From contig JBJXHN010000005.1 of assembly GCA_046233135.1 (NCBI GenBank), positions 248,001 through 312,000 on the forward strand: 64,000 nt of DNA. The letters are read 5' to 3'. A program made the position numbers and the translations under genes. A model generated the notes under the pieces. That model saw only the letters and a program-made list of their open reading frames with translations, had not been told where the DNA came from and did no database searches. The stretch's first letter is position 1. Every line of letters starts with the position of its first letter. The DNA is from JBJXHN01 sp046233135. Lineage in GTDB: Bacteria; Pseudomonadota; Alphaproteobacteria; Rhodospirillales; Rhodospirillaceae. Below are positions 42,160-50,968 of this stretch, in pieces.

Positions 42160-44745
42160 ATGTCCGCCGAGGACCGTTACAACGTAAAAGAAACCGAAGC
42201 AAAATGGCAAACGGCCTGGGCCGAGGCGGACTGCTTCGCAGCGGATGACCAATCCGACAAGCCCAAGTATTATGTGCTGGAGATGTTCCCTTATCCCTCT
42301 GGCCGTATTCACATGGGCCACGTGCGGAACTACACGCTGGGCGATGTGGTGGCCCGATACAAACGGGCGCAGGGCTTCAACGTGCTGCATCCCATGGGCT
42401 GGGACGCATTCGGCCTGCCGGCGGAAAACGCCGCGATTCAGCGCGGGGTGCACCCGGCGGGCTGGACGCGGCAGAACATCGCCGTGATGCGCGATCAGTT
42501 CAAGCCCATGGGCCTGTCCATCGACTGGAGCCGGGAAATTTCGACCTGCGAGCCGGAATATTACCGGCACGAGCAGAAAATGTTCCTGGATTTCCTGAAG
42601 GCCGGCCTTGCCTATCGCAAGGAAAGCTGGGTCAACTGGGATCCGGTGGAAAACACCGTGCTGGCCAACGAGCAGGTGATCGACGGCAAGGGCTGGCGGT
42701 CCGGCGCCCCGGTGGAGCGGCGCAAGCTGTCTCAGTGGTTCCTGAAAATCACCGCCTATGCCGACGACCTGCTGAAGGCCATTGCCGAGCTGGAGCGCTG
42801 GCCCGACAAGGTGCGGCTGATGCAGACCAACTGGATCGGCCGGTCCGAAGGCGCGCGCCTGCGTTTTGCCCTGTCGGATCGAGAGGAAAGCCTGGAGGTT
42901 TTCACCACCCGGCCCGACACGCTGTTCGGGGCCAGCTTCTGCGCCATTTCGCCCAACCACCCGCTGGCCACCGAGATGGCGGCGACCAATCCTGCCCTGG
43001 CCGACTTCCTGGCCGACTGCGCCCGCATGGGCACCAGCGAGGAAGCCATCGAGAAGGCGGAGAAAAAGGGCTTCGACACCGGCCTGACCGTGGTCCATCC
43101 CTTCGACAAGACCTGGACCCTGCCGGTCTATGTCGCCAATTTCGTGCTGATGGAATACGGCACCGGGGCGATCTTCGGCTGCCCGGCCCATGACCAGCGC
43201 GACATGGACTTCGCCCGCAAGTACGGCCTGCCGGTCAAGGCGGTGGTTGCTCCGCGCGACGCCGATCCCGTTGCCTTCGCCGAAACCTTCGCCACGGCCA
43301 CCGAGGCCTTCACCGACGACGGCGTGGCCATCAATTCGGGCTTCCTGGATGGCCTGAGCGTCGGCAAGGCCAAGACGGCCGCCATCGCCCGCATCGCCGA
43401 ACTGGGCGCCGGCGAAGGCGTGGTGCAGTTCCGTTTGCGCGACTGGGGTGTGTCCCGCCAGCGGTACTGGGGCTGCCCGATTCCCATTATCCACTGCGAC
43501 AGCTGCGGCAGCGTGCCGGTGCCCGAAGACCAGCTGCCCGTTGCCCTGCCCGAAGACGTGACCTTCGACAAGCCGGGCAACCCGCTGGATCACCATCCCA
43601 CCTGGAAGCATGTGGATTGCCCCATCTGCGGCAAGCCGGCCCGGCGGGAAACGGACACCTTCGACACCTTCTTCGAAAGCTCCTGGTACTTCGCCCGCTT
43701 CTGCGATCCGAAGAATGAAACCCTGGGCTTCGACAAGGACAAGGCCAACCATTGGCTGCCCGTCGACCAGTATGTTGGGGGCGTGGAGCATGCGGTTCTG
43801 CACCTGCTCTATTCCCGCTTCTTCACCCGTGCCCTGCGCGATTGCGGATACATGGATCTGGGAGAGCCCTTTGCCGGCCTGTTCACCCAGGGCATGATTT
43901 GCCACGAAACCTATCGCGCAGCCGACGGCACCTGGCTGTCCCCCGACGAGGTGGACAAGTCCGGGGAAACGGCCGTGCGCGTCTCCGACGGCTCTCCGGT
44001 GACGCTGGGGCGGTCGGAGAAGATGTCCAAGTCCAAGGCCAACGTGGTGGACCCCTCGGCGATCCTGAACAGCTATGGTGCCGATGCGGCGCGCCTGTTC
44101 ATGCTGTCCGACTGCCCGCCCGACCGCGACATGGACTGGAGCGACGCGGGCATTGATGGCGCCTGGCGCTATCTCGGCCGTCTGTGGCGGCTGGCTGCCC
44201 ATCCGCCGCACCCGCTGCCGCCGGTTGGCTGCGCCGTGCCGTCCGAACTGGGACCGAAGGCGGATGCCCTGCTGCGCCAGACCCATCGCACCATTGCCGG
44301 CGTCACAGATGATCTGGACAAATTCCGCTTCAACACGGCCGTCGCCCGTATCCGCGAGCTGACCAACGCCATTCCCGGCGTCGACGCCAAAGAGCCCGGC
44401 GCCGCCGAGGTCACCCGGTTTGCCCTGGAACGGGCCGCCCAGCTGGTGGCGCCCATGACGCCGCATCTGGCCGAAGAGCTGTGGACCCTGCTTGGCCACA
44501 CCACCCTGCTGGCCCTCAGCCCCTGGCCCACCTGGAATGAAAGCCTGCTGGAAGACACCAGCGTCACCATCGCCGTTCAGGTGAATGGCAAGATGCGTGG
44601 AACCATCAACCTGCCGAAGGACGCCGACAAGGACAGCGCGGAAAAGGCCGCTCTGGCCCTCGAGACCGTTCAGGCGCAATTGGGCGGCAAGGCTCCCCGC
44701 AAGGTGATCGTCGTGCCGAACCGGATCGTCAATGTCGTGGCCTAG
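42160..44745 (+). CDS. leuS: leucyl-tRNA synthetase
   Basis: 861 residues, the normal bacterial length. HIGH motif PSGRIHMGHVRNYT (about residues 46-58), editing domain with TTRPDTLFGASFCAISPNHP, zinc-type region IIHCDSCGSVPVP / CPICGKPA, KMSKS motif EKMSKSKANVVDPS (about 621-634) and the C-terminal anticodon-binding region are all present. It charges tRNA-Leu. It overlaps lptE by 14 bases. Confidence 0.98.
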   Translation: MSAEDRYNVKETEAKWQTAWAEADCFAADDQSDKPKYYVLEMFPYPSGRIHMGHVRNYTLGDVVARYKRAQGFNVLHPMGWDAFGLPAENAAIQRGVHPAGWTRQNIAVMRDQFKPMGLSIDWSREISTCEPEYYRHEQKMFLDFLKAGLAYRKESWVNWDPVENTVLANEQVIDGKGWRSGAPVERRKLSQWFLKITAYADDLLKAIAELERWPDKVRLMQTNWIGRSEGARLRFALSDREESLEVFTTRPDTLFGASFCAISPNHPLATEMAATNPALADFLADCARMGTSEEAIEKAEKKGFDTGLTVVHPFDKTWTLPVYVANFVLMEYGTGAIFGCPAHDQRDMDFARKYGLPVKAVVAPRDADPVAFAETFATATEAFTDDGVAINSGFLDGLSVGKAKTAAIARIAELGAGEGVVQFRLRDWGVSRQRYWGCPIPIIHCDSCGSVPVPEDQLPVALPEDVTFDKPGNPLDHHPTWKHVDCPICGKPARRETDTFDTFFESSWYFARFCDPKNETLGFDKDKANHWLPVDQYVGGVEHAVLHLLYSRFFTRALRDCGYMDLGEPFAGLFTQGMICHETYRAADGTWLSPDEVDKSGETAVRVSDGSPVTLGRSEKMSKSKANVVDPSAILNSYGADAARLFMLSDCPPDRDMDWSDAGIDGAWRYLGRLWRLAAHPPHPLPPVGCAVPSELGPKADALLRQTHRTIAGVTDDLDKFRFNTAVARIRELTNAIPGVDAKEPGAAEVTRFALERAAQLVAPMTPHLAEELWTLLGHTTLLALSPWPTWNESLLEDTSVTIAVQVNGKMRGTINLPKDADKDSAEKAALALETVQAQLGGKAPRKVIVVPNRIVNVVA

Positions 44746-45283
44746 GCGCAAAGCCCTCGCTCTGATCGCCGCCGCCGGCCTGTCCGGCTGCGGCTTTCGG
44801 CCCATGCTCCATGACCGGGCCACCGTCCCGGGCAGCCAGCAGCCGATTTCCGGAGCTCTCGCGTCCGTCTACGTGCGGCGGCTGGAGTATACCCCGGTAA
44901 CCGAGCCTCGCTTTGCCCAGCAGGTCCGTAATGCCCTGATCGACCGGATCGGTGTACCCGATACGCCTTCCTATGTGCTGGACGGCACCGCACACCTGGG
45001 AGAATCCGATCGGGCGTCGCGCTACCTCCTCCAGGGTGTCGTGATGTTCACCTTGAAGCGTCTGCCGACTCAAGCAGAGGCGGATAAAGGCGCTTTGGCG
45101 GAAATCGTCTGGAAGGGCCAGGAACGGGGCATGGCCTTCTATGATCTTCAGGACAACCAGTTCACCACGGAAATGGCCCAGCGGGACGCGGAAGCCCGGG
45201 TCGCCGAAGAACTGGGCGAACAGCTCGCCCGTCATTTGGCGGCCTGGTTCTCCAATCCCGTTGCGGTACCGGCGCCCAAATAG
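44732..45283 (+). CDS. lptE: LPS assembly lipoprotein LptE
   Basis: 183 residues. Signal KALALIAAAGLSGC has a lipobox (Cys 20), followed by GFRPMLHDRA, the CGFRP start typical of LptE. The middle is YVRRLEYTPVTEPRFAQQVR, NALIDRIG and YLLQGVVMFTLKRLP. It would act as the plug of the LptD translocon in the outer membrane. Its place between leuS and holA is conserved in proteobacteria and supports the call. Confidence 0.93.
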   Translation: MSWPRRKALALIAAAGLSGCGFRPMLHDRATVPGSQQPISGALASVYVRRLEYTPVTEPRFAQQVRNALIDRIGVPDTPSYVLDGTAHLGESDRASRYLLQGVVMFTLKRLPTQAEADKGALAEIVWKGQERGMAFYDLQDNQFTTEMAQRDAEARVAEELGEQLARHLAAWFSNPVAVPAPK

Positions 45284-45352
45284 CCTCGGTCCCGGTCCAA
45301 GCGTCGGTCTTACCTCATTCCCCGATCGCCCCCGGCGGAGGATCCTGCCGCC

Positions 45353-46384
45353 ATGAAACTGTCCGGCGGCGCCATCGAGCGCTTTCTGAAATCCCCCGAT
45401 CCTGCCATCCGGGCCGTCCTGATCTATGGGCCGGATGAAGGGCTGGTCCGCGAACGGCTGGACCGGCTGGCGAAGACGGTCGTCTCCGATCTGAAAGACC
45501 CCTTCCGGGTCTGTGATCTGACCGCCGACGACCTGAAAGATGACCCCGCCCGTCTGTCCGACGAGGCTGCCGCCCTGTCCTTCGGCGGTGGTCGTCGCCT
45601 GGTGCGTCTTCGTCATATGGCGGATACGCAGACTGCCCGCATCAAACCCTTCGTCGAAAATCCGGTCGGCGATGCACTCGTCCTCGTTCAGGGCGGCGAG
45701 CTTGGACCCCGCTCATCCTTACGCAAGCTCTTCGAGGGCAGCCCCGCCGCTGCAGCCCTGCCGTGCTATGCCGATGAAGGCCAGGGTCTGGATCGGCTGG
45801 TCCGTGATATTCTCGCCCAAGCCAACGTGTCGGCCGATGCCGAGGCCGTCGATTATCTCGTCAGCCACCTGGGGGGAGATCGTGGTGTCACCCGGGTCGA
45901 ACTGTCCAAGCTGATCACTTACCTCGGCGACAAACCGCGCATCACCTTGGCTGATGCAGAAGCCTGTGTTGGCGATACCGCGCAAATAGGTCAGGAGACC
46001 CTGACGCTGGCCGTCGCGGACGGAGATGCAGCCACAGCGTTGCGGGCCTTGGACCGCCTGCACTCCGAAGGGGTAGCCACAGTGGCCATTCTGCGCACCC
46101 TGATCCGCCACTTCACGCGCCTGCATCTGGTCAGCGGACTGGTCGCCGGTGGCCAGACCCTGGATAAAGCCATGAGTGCCCTGAAACCGCCGCCCCTGTT
46201 CAAGGTGGCACCCCGGTTCCGGACACAGGTCAACCGGTGGCCAGTGGACCGTTTGGCCCAGGCCCTGGACATCCTGCTGGAGGCGGAGCGGGACTCGAAA
46301 TCGGTGGGTTTGCCGGACAAGGCGCTGGTAGACCGGACCGTCATGCGGCTGGCCAATGCGGCACAGGCGAAGAGCCGACGCTGA
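45353..46384 (+). CDS. holA: DNA polymerase III delta subunit
   Basis: 343 residues. It begins MKLSGGAIERFLKSPDPAIR with AVLIYGPDEGLVRERLDRLA, the AAA+-like clamp-loader delta domain without a functional Walker A. Then comes LADAEACVGDTAQIGQETLT and a C-terminal collar region (FRTQVNRWPVDRLAQALDIL). It opens the sliding clamp within the clamp loader. GGAGG precedes the ATG. It is the third gene of the leuS-lptE-holA run. Confidence 0.95.
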   Translation: MKLSGGAIERFLKSPDPAIRAVLIYGPDEGLVRERLDRLAKTVVSDLKDPFRVCDLTADDLKDDPARLSDEAAALSFGGGRRLVRLRHMADTQTARIKPFVENPVGDALVLVQGGELGPRSSLRKLFEGSPAAAALPCYADEGQGLDRLVRDILAQANVSADAEAVDYLVSHLGGDRGVTRVELSKLITYLGDKPRITLADAEACVGDTAQIGQETLTLAVADGDAATALRALDRLHSEGVATVAILRTLIRHFTRLHLVSGLVAGGQTLDKAMSALKPPPLFKVAPRFRTQVNRWPVDRLAQALDILLEAERDSKSVGLPDKALVDRTVMRLANAAQAKSRR

Positions 46385-46447
46385 GTAGGGCTTTGTGCGC
46401 AAGAGTGGGGGCCGAGGGGCACGCGTTCCCCACCCGGTTTATCTACA

Positions 46448-46562
46448 GCATCGAGCGGAAAAGTGGGCACCGGTTTTCCGGTCTACTCGATGCTGTAACT
46501 TTATGATTCTAGATCAAAGTGCCTGCCGTAAATCGATGCAGACTTAAGGCAGTTTGATCTAG
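46448..46562 (+). repeat. dispersed palindromic repeat, copy D (full)
   Basis: Module 1 is GCATCGAGCGGAAAAGTGGG through ACCGGTTTTCCGGTCTACTC to GATGC. Module 2 runs from TAGATCAAAGTGCC to GGCAGTTTGATCTAG. Its terminal CTAG supplies the TAG stop codon of parB on the other strand. It lies between the converging holA and parB. Confidence 0.9.
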
Positions 46563-47584
46563 TCGAGATCATCCAGCGAAATCAGCTCTTCCAGACCATC
46601 GGTCTCGTCATCCGGAGAGGCCATGGACGACACGCCGGCACCGTGGCGTCCCTGGGTCAGCCTGTGAAGAATATCATCCAGTTGAGCCAGGGTATCGTAT
46701 TCGATACTGATGCACCCGCCCCGCGCCCGGGCATCAATGGACACTCGCAGGCCCAGGGTATTGGTGATATCCCGCTCCAGCGCCAGTGTATCGGCATCCT
46801 TTGCCGCCTCCCCGCCCCCGGACCCGGCGCTGTTTCCAGATCCCTTGCGGGGACGGCTGACCGCCTGACGCCCCACCGAATCCTGCACCAACTTTTCCGT
46901 CTGGCGTACGGTCAGTCCCTTGGACACCACCTCATAGGCCAGACCGGCGGGATCCTCCGACCCCAGCAGGGCGCGGGCATGGCCGGCAGACAGCTGGCGG
47001 GTTTCCAGCAGTTCCTTCACATCCAACGGCAGCTGCAACAGCCGCAGAGTATTGGCGATATGGCTGCGGCTTTTGCCGACCACCTTGGCCAAATCTTCCT
47101 GGGTATGGCTGAACTCGTCCATCAGCCGCTTGTAGCCGTCCGCCTCTTCCAGGATCGACAGGTCCTGGCGCTGGAGGTTTTCGACAAGGGCGACTTCCAG
47201 CGCTTCAACATCGTTCAGGTCCTTGACCAGAACCGGAACTTCATGAAGCTGGGCCCGCTGGGCCGCCCGCCACCGCCGTTCGCCGGCGATAATCTGATAG
47301 CGGCTTGGCGCCTGGGGATCGGGGCGCACCAGGATCGGCGAAAGGATGCCTTTTTCGCGGATGGAGCGGGACAGTTCCTCGATCGCTTCGTCGTCAAAAT
47401 GGCGGCGGGGCTGGAAGGGGTTGGGGGACAGCTGGCCGATGGACACTGGCTGGGTGCCCCGCCCGCCCGCGGCCGCCCCTTCGGTGACCTCAGGCGTTTC
47501 GGCGACATCGTCCCCCAGAAGAGCGGACAGGCCGCGCCCTAAGCCACGACGGCGCGAAGCGCCGGTACCGGATTCCGTACTCAT
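46559..47584 (-). CDS. parB: chromosome partitioning protein ParB
   Basis: 341 residues. The N-terminal end RRGLGRGLSALLGDD is typical. The CTP-binding/ParB box includes ILVRPDPQAPSRYQIIAGER with RRWRAAQRA, the helix-turn-helix QEDLAKVVGKSRSHIANTLR binds parS, and the C-terminal dimerisation helix ends ELISLDDLD. It loads on the parS sites listed here. Its ATG overlaps the parA stop (ATGA), and its TAG stop comes from the palindromic repeat. Confidence 0.97.
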   Translation of the reverse strand: MSTESGTGASRRRGLGRGLSALLGDDVAETPEVTEGAAAGGRGTQPVSIGQLSPNPFQPRRHFDDEAIEELSRSIREKGILSPILVRPDPQAPSRYQIIAGERRWRAAQRAQLHEVPVLVKDLNDVEALEVALVENLQRQDLSILEEADGYKRLMDEFSHTQEDLAKVVGKSRSHIANTLRLLQLPLDVKELLETRQLSAGHARALLGSEDPAGLAYEVVSKGLTVRQTEKLVQDSVGRQAVSRPRKGSGNSAGSGGGEAAKDADTLALERDITNTLGLRVSIDARARGGCISIEYDTLAQLDDILHRLTQGRHGAGVSSMASPDDETDGLEELISLDDLD

Positions 47585-48399
47585 GCCGCCAGGCCGCCTT
47601 CCCGCTTGATCAGTTCGCCGGCCAGATGCAGGTAGGCCTGCGACCCGGCGCACTTCAGATCATACAACAGCACCGGCTTGCCGTGGGACGGCGCTTCGGA
47701 CACCCGCACATTGCGCGGAATGACCGTCTTGTAGACCTTGGATCCGAAGTGACCGCGAACATCGGCCGCCACCATGTCGGACAGATTGTTGCGTCGGTCG
47801 AACATGGTCAGCACGATGCCCTGGATCTCCAAGGTCGGATTGAAGGCCTTCTTCACCCGCTCGATGGTCTTGGTCAGGTGGCTGATGCCTTCCAGAGCGA
47901 AGAACTCGCACTGCAGCGGCACCATCACCGCATGGGCGGCAACCAGCGCGTTCAGAGTCAGCAGACCAAGGGCCGGCGGGCAATCGATCAGCACGTAGTC
48001 GAAGGACGTCAGCTGCGCATTAATGGCTTCGCGCAGGCAGAATTCACGGCCAGGCTCGTCGACCAGTTCCAGTTCGGCCCCCGCGAGATCAACGCCGGCC
48101 GGGATCATCGACAGGCGAGGGATGCTGGTGGGCGTGATGGCCGCGGCAGCCACCGCTTCTCCCATTAGCAATTGATAGCTGGTGATCTTGCGGGCATTTC
48201 CGGGCACGCCAAGGCCGGTGCTGGCGTTGCCCTGCGGATCCATATCGATGATCAGCACGGATTTGTCCGTTGCGGCCAGAGCCGTGGCCAAGTTGATGGC
48301 CGTCGTAGTCTTGCCGACCCCGCCCTTCTGGTTGGCGATGGCGATAACGCGCGGGCCAGAGCCCGGGGGCATAGACGCAAGAATGGGATTATCCGACAC
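47581..48399 (-). CDS. parA: chromosome partitioning ATPase ParA
   Basis: 272 residues from GTG 48399, with GGAGA upstream. The deviant Walker A IANQKGGVGKTTTAINLATA (about 22-41), Walker A' DMDPQGNASTGLG and Walker B-type YVLIDCPPALGLL are complete. As a nucleoid-bound ATPase it moves ParB-parS complexes after replication. It overlaps rsmG by 11 bases and parB by 4, so rsmG-parA-parB is one unit. Confidence 0.98.
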   Translation of the reverse strand: MSDNPILASMPPGSGPRVIAIANQKGGVGKTTTAINLATALAATDKSVLIIDMDPQGNASTGLGVPGNARKITSYQLLMGEAVAAAAITPTSIPRLSMIPAGVDLAGAELELVDEPGREFCLREAINAQLTSFDYVLIDCPPALGLLTLNALVAAHAVMVPLQCEFFALEGISHLTKTIERVKKAFNPTLEIQGIVLTMFDRRNNLSDMVAADVRGHFGSKVYKTVIPRNVRVSEAPSHGKPVLLYDLKCAGSQAYLHLAGELIKREGGLAA

Positions 48400-49009
48400 G
48401 GGCTATCTCTCCAATGCGCAGAACCTGTCCGGTGGGATCGGCGCGGCTGGGAAACCGCTCCATGCGCAGTGTCCATATATTGTGTATCTCGGTCAACTCT
48501 TCATCAAGAGATTGGCCTTTTAGGAACAGCGCCACAGCATTTCCCGTGAGGAACGGACTCGCCAGGGGAAGGATTCGTGCGAGCGGCGCAAAGGCGCGGG
48601 CAGTCACCACATCGACCGGAAAAGGATCCAGACTCTCGAGTCGGCGCGGATGAATGGTAACCTTAACTCCGGACACCCGCGCCGCTTCACTGAGAAACGC
48701 GCACTTGCGGGTGTCCGATTCGACAAGATGCACGTCCGGAACGCCCATGATCGCCAGGACCAAACCGGGAAATCCTGCCCCACTGCCCAGGTCAATCATC
48801 GTTCGCGCCGACTTCGGCATGAGATCGAGCAACTGCGCACTGTCAAGAATGTGGCGTCGCCAGGGATCGGCGAGAGTGCTTTTGCCAACCAGATTGATGG
48901 AGGCCTGCCAGCGACCAAGCAGGTTCAAATAGGCCCGGAACCGGTCCAGCGTTTCACGTGAAACACCAAGAGTCGCGGCAAATGCTTCGGGCGTGAGTGG
49001 GGAGGGCAA
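48389..49009 (-). CDS. rsmG: 16S rRNA (guanine-N7) methyltransferase RsmG
   Basis: 206 residues starting at TTG 49009, supported by AAGGAG seven bases upstream. The SAM-binding motif MIDLGSGAGFPGLVLAIMG, the GidB stretch LLGRWQASINLVGKSTLADP and VDVVTARAFAPLARIL are clear. It methylates G527 of 16S rRNA. A parS site is embedded in its N-terminal codons (VSRETLDRF region), and another lies just upstream of its start. Confidence 0.95.
   Translation of the reverse strand: MPSPLTPEAFAATLGVSRETLDRFRAYLNLLGRWQASINLVGKSTLADPWRRHILDSAQLLDLMPKSARTMIDLGSGAGFPGLVLAIMGVPDVHLVESDTRKCAFLSEAARVSGVKVTIHPRRLESLDPFPVDVVTARAFAPLARILPLASPFLTGNAVALFLKGQSLDEELTEIHNIWTLRMERFPSRADPTGQVLRIGEIARVG
48950..48965. other. 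parS site 1 (inside rsmG)
   Basis: CGTTTCACGTGAAACA matches the ParB-binding consensus TGTTTCACGTGAAACA at 15 of 16 positions. It is coding sequence for rsmG at the same time. Confidence 0.85.
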
Positions 49010-49020
49010 AGACGTCTCCT

Positions 49021-49036
49021 TGTTTCACGTGAAACA
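49021..49036. other. parS site 2 (between rsmG and mnmG)
   Basis: TGTTTCACGTGAAACA is a perfect match to the ParB consensus, 12 bases upstream of the rsmG start. Confidence 0.93.
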
Positions 49037-49082
49037 GGCTCCGCACTATGAACCCCTCCGTCCCGTCTGACAACAGCGAGTC

Positions 49083-50957
49083 TTATGCCGCCGACGCTTT
49101 TTGTTTGCGCCGCACATGACGCAGCAAGGCCGTCACGGCGGCCGGGGTCACGCCCGGAATCCGCGCCGCCGCGCCCAGCGTCGCCGGCTGAGCAGCCGCC
49201 AGCTTGCTGCGCACTTCCGTCGACAGGCTCGGGATCGAGCCATAGTCCAGGGTGCTTGGCAGATGCAAGGTTTCGTCCCGACGGTAGGCGACGATATCCT
49301 GCTCCATCCGCGCCAGATAGCCGGCATAGCGGGCATCGATGTCCAACTGCTCCCGCACATCCGGTCGCAAATCAGCCAGTTCCGGCCAGTGGGTTTCCAA
49401 GGTCTCCCACGTCACATCCGGCAGGGCCAGCAGATCCAGCGGTGTCCGCCGTTGCCCATCCTGATTGACCGCGAAGCCGCGCCGCACCAGTACGGGTGGC
49501 GTCTCCGCAAGTTCCTTCATCCGTGCCCGAGCCGTGGCCAAAGCCACCGCTTTTTCTTCCCAGGCCTTCGCCCGTATCGATCCGACGCAGCCGATCTCCT
49601 GACCCAGCGGGGTCAAACGCTGGTCCGCATTGTCCGCCCGCAGCAGCAGCCGGTATTCCGCTCGCGACGTAAACATACGATAGGGCTCGGCCGTGCCCAG
49701 GGTGGTCAGATCATCGACCATGACTCCCAGATAACCATCCGCCCGATCCACGGTGAAGCTTTGCCCGCGCCCGCCAGCCACCAGGGCGGCGTTGACCCCG
49801 GCCAGCAACCCCTGGGCCCCCGCCTCTTCATAGCCGGTCGTCCCATTGATCTGGCCGGCCAGGAACAGCCCCGGCAAGGCCCGCAGCTCCAGGGTCGGAC
49901 CCAGGGCACGAGGGTCCACGAAGTCATATTCGATGGCGTAGCCCGGCCGCAGGATCGTGGCCGTTTCGAGGCCCGAAATGGTCTTCAGCAAGGCGGCCTG
50001 TACCTCTGCCGGCAACGATGTGGAGATCCCGTTGGGATAGACGGTCGGGTCGTCGAGGCCCTCCGGCTCCAGAAAGATCTGGTGGCTGGTCCGTTCGGCG
50101 AAACGCACCACCTTGTCTTCGATGCTCGGACAGTAGCGGGGACCGACGCTTTGAATTTGCCCGGAATACATGGGCGCCTGATCCAGGTTATCCCGGATCA
50201 CGGCGTGGGTCTGTTCGGTCGTATAGGTGATGTGGCAAGGCACCTGCGGTGTGGTGATCCGGTCGGTCAGGAAGGAAAACGGCGGCGGCGGCGCATCGCC
50301 CGGCTGCTCGACCAGACCGTCCCAAGCGATGGTGCGTCCATCCAACCGAGGCGGCGTGCCTGTCTTCAGCCGTCCCAGTGGCAGGTTCAGCCGGTCGAGG
50401 GTCTTGGCCAGCCCGACCGCCGGCGGCTCCCCCACACGGCCGGCCGGCTCGGTATGGCGACCGATATGGATGATGCCGCGCAGGAAAGTACCGGTGGTGA
50501 TGACCACGGCACCGGCCCCATACACCGTCCCGTCCGCCCCGATCACCCCGGCGCATACACCCCGGGCATCGACCACCAAGTCCTCTACGGCCACGGCAGC
50601 GACGGTCAGATTGGCGGTTTCGGCCAGGAGCGCCTGCACCGCTTTGGCATACAGCACCCGATCCGCCTGGGCACGAGGTCCCTGTACTGCCGGACCCTTG
50701 GACCGGTTGAGCATGCGAAACTGGATACCACCCTGATCAATCGCCTTGGCCATCAGCCCGTCCAAAGCATCGATCTCGCGAACCAGGTGGCCCTTGGCCA
50801 AGCCGCCGATGGCGGGGTTGCAGGACATGGCTCCGACCGTATCCAGCCGGTGGGTGGCCAGCAGGGTGCGAGCTCCCATGCGCGCCGCAGCGGCAGCGGC
50901 TTCCGTGCCGGCATGGCCGGCCCCGACCACGATCACATCGTACCGTTCACCCGTCAT
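49083..50957 (-). CDS. mnmG: tRNA uridine 5-carboxymethylaminomethyl modification enzyme MnmG (GidA)
   Basis: 624 residues. FAD-binding GxGxxG in YDVIVVGAGHAGTEAAAAAA, then AMSCNPAIGGLAKGHLVREI, the cysteine motif region IKTGTPPRL-type (LKTGTPPRLDGRTI), and GLFLAGQINGTTGYEEAGAQ followed by GLLAGVNAA. It works with MnmE to modify U34 of tRNAs. It is 11 bases downstream of mnmE and ends 73 bases before the rsmG start. Confidence 0.98.
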   Translation of the reverse strand: MTGERYDVIVVGAGHAGTEAAAAAARMGARTLLATHRLDTVGAMSCNPAIGGLAKGHLVREIDALDGLMAKAIDQGGIQFRMLNRSKGPAVQGPRAQADRVLYAKAVQALLAETANLTVAAVAVEDLVVDARGVCAGVIGADGTVYGAGAVVITTGTFLRGIIHIGRHTEPAGRVGEPPAVGLAKTLDRLNLPLGRLKTGTPPRLDGRTIAWDGLVEQPGDAPPPPFSFLTDRITTPQVPCHITYTTEQTHAVIRDNLDQAPMYSGQIQSVGPRYCPSIEDKVVRFAERTSHQIFLEPEGLDDPTVYPNGISTSLPAEVQAALLKTISGLETATILRPGYAIEYDFVDPRALGPTLELRALPGLFLAGQINGTTGYEEAGAQGLLAGVNAALVAGGRGQSFTVDRADGYLGVMVDDLTTLGTAEPYRMFTSRAEYRLLLRADNADQRLTPLGQEIGCVGSIRAKAWEEKAVALATARARMKELAETPPVLVRRGFAVNQDGQRRTPLDLLALPDVTWETLETHWPELADLRPDVREQLDIDARYAGYLARMEQDIVAYRRDETLHLPSTLDYGSIPSLSTEVRSKLAAAQPATLGAAARIPGVTPAAVTALLRHVRRKQKASAA

Positions 50958-50968
50958 CTCGATTGACC

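Noticed and set aside
42001..44823. 940-residue open frame on the minus strand
   Set aside because: Antisense shadow of leuS.
49101..50966. 621-residue open frame on the plus strand
   Set aside because: Antisense shadow of mnmG.
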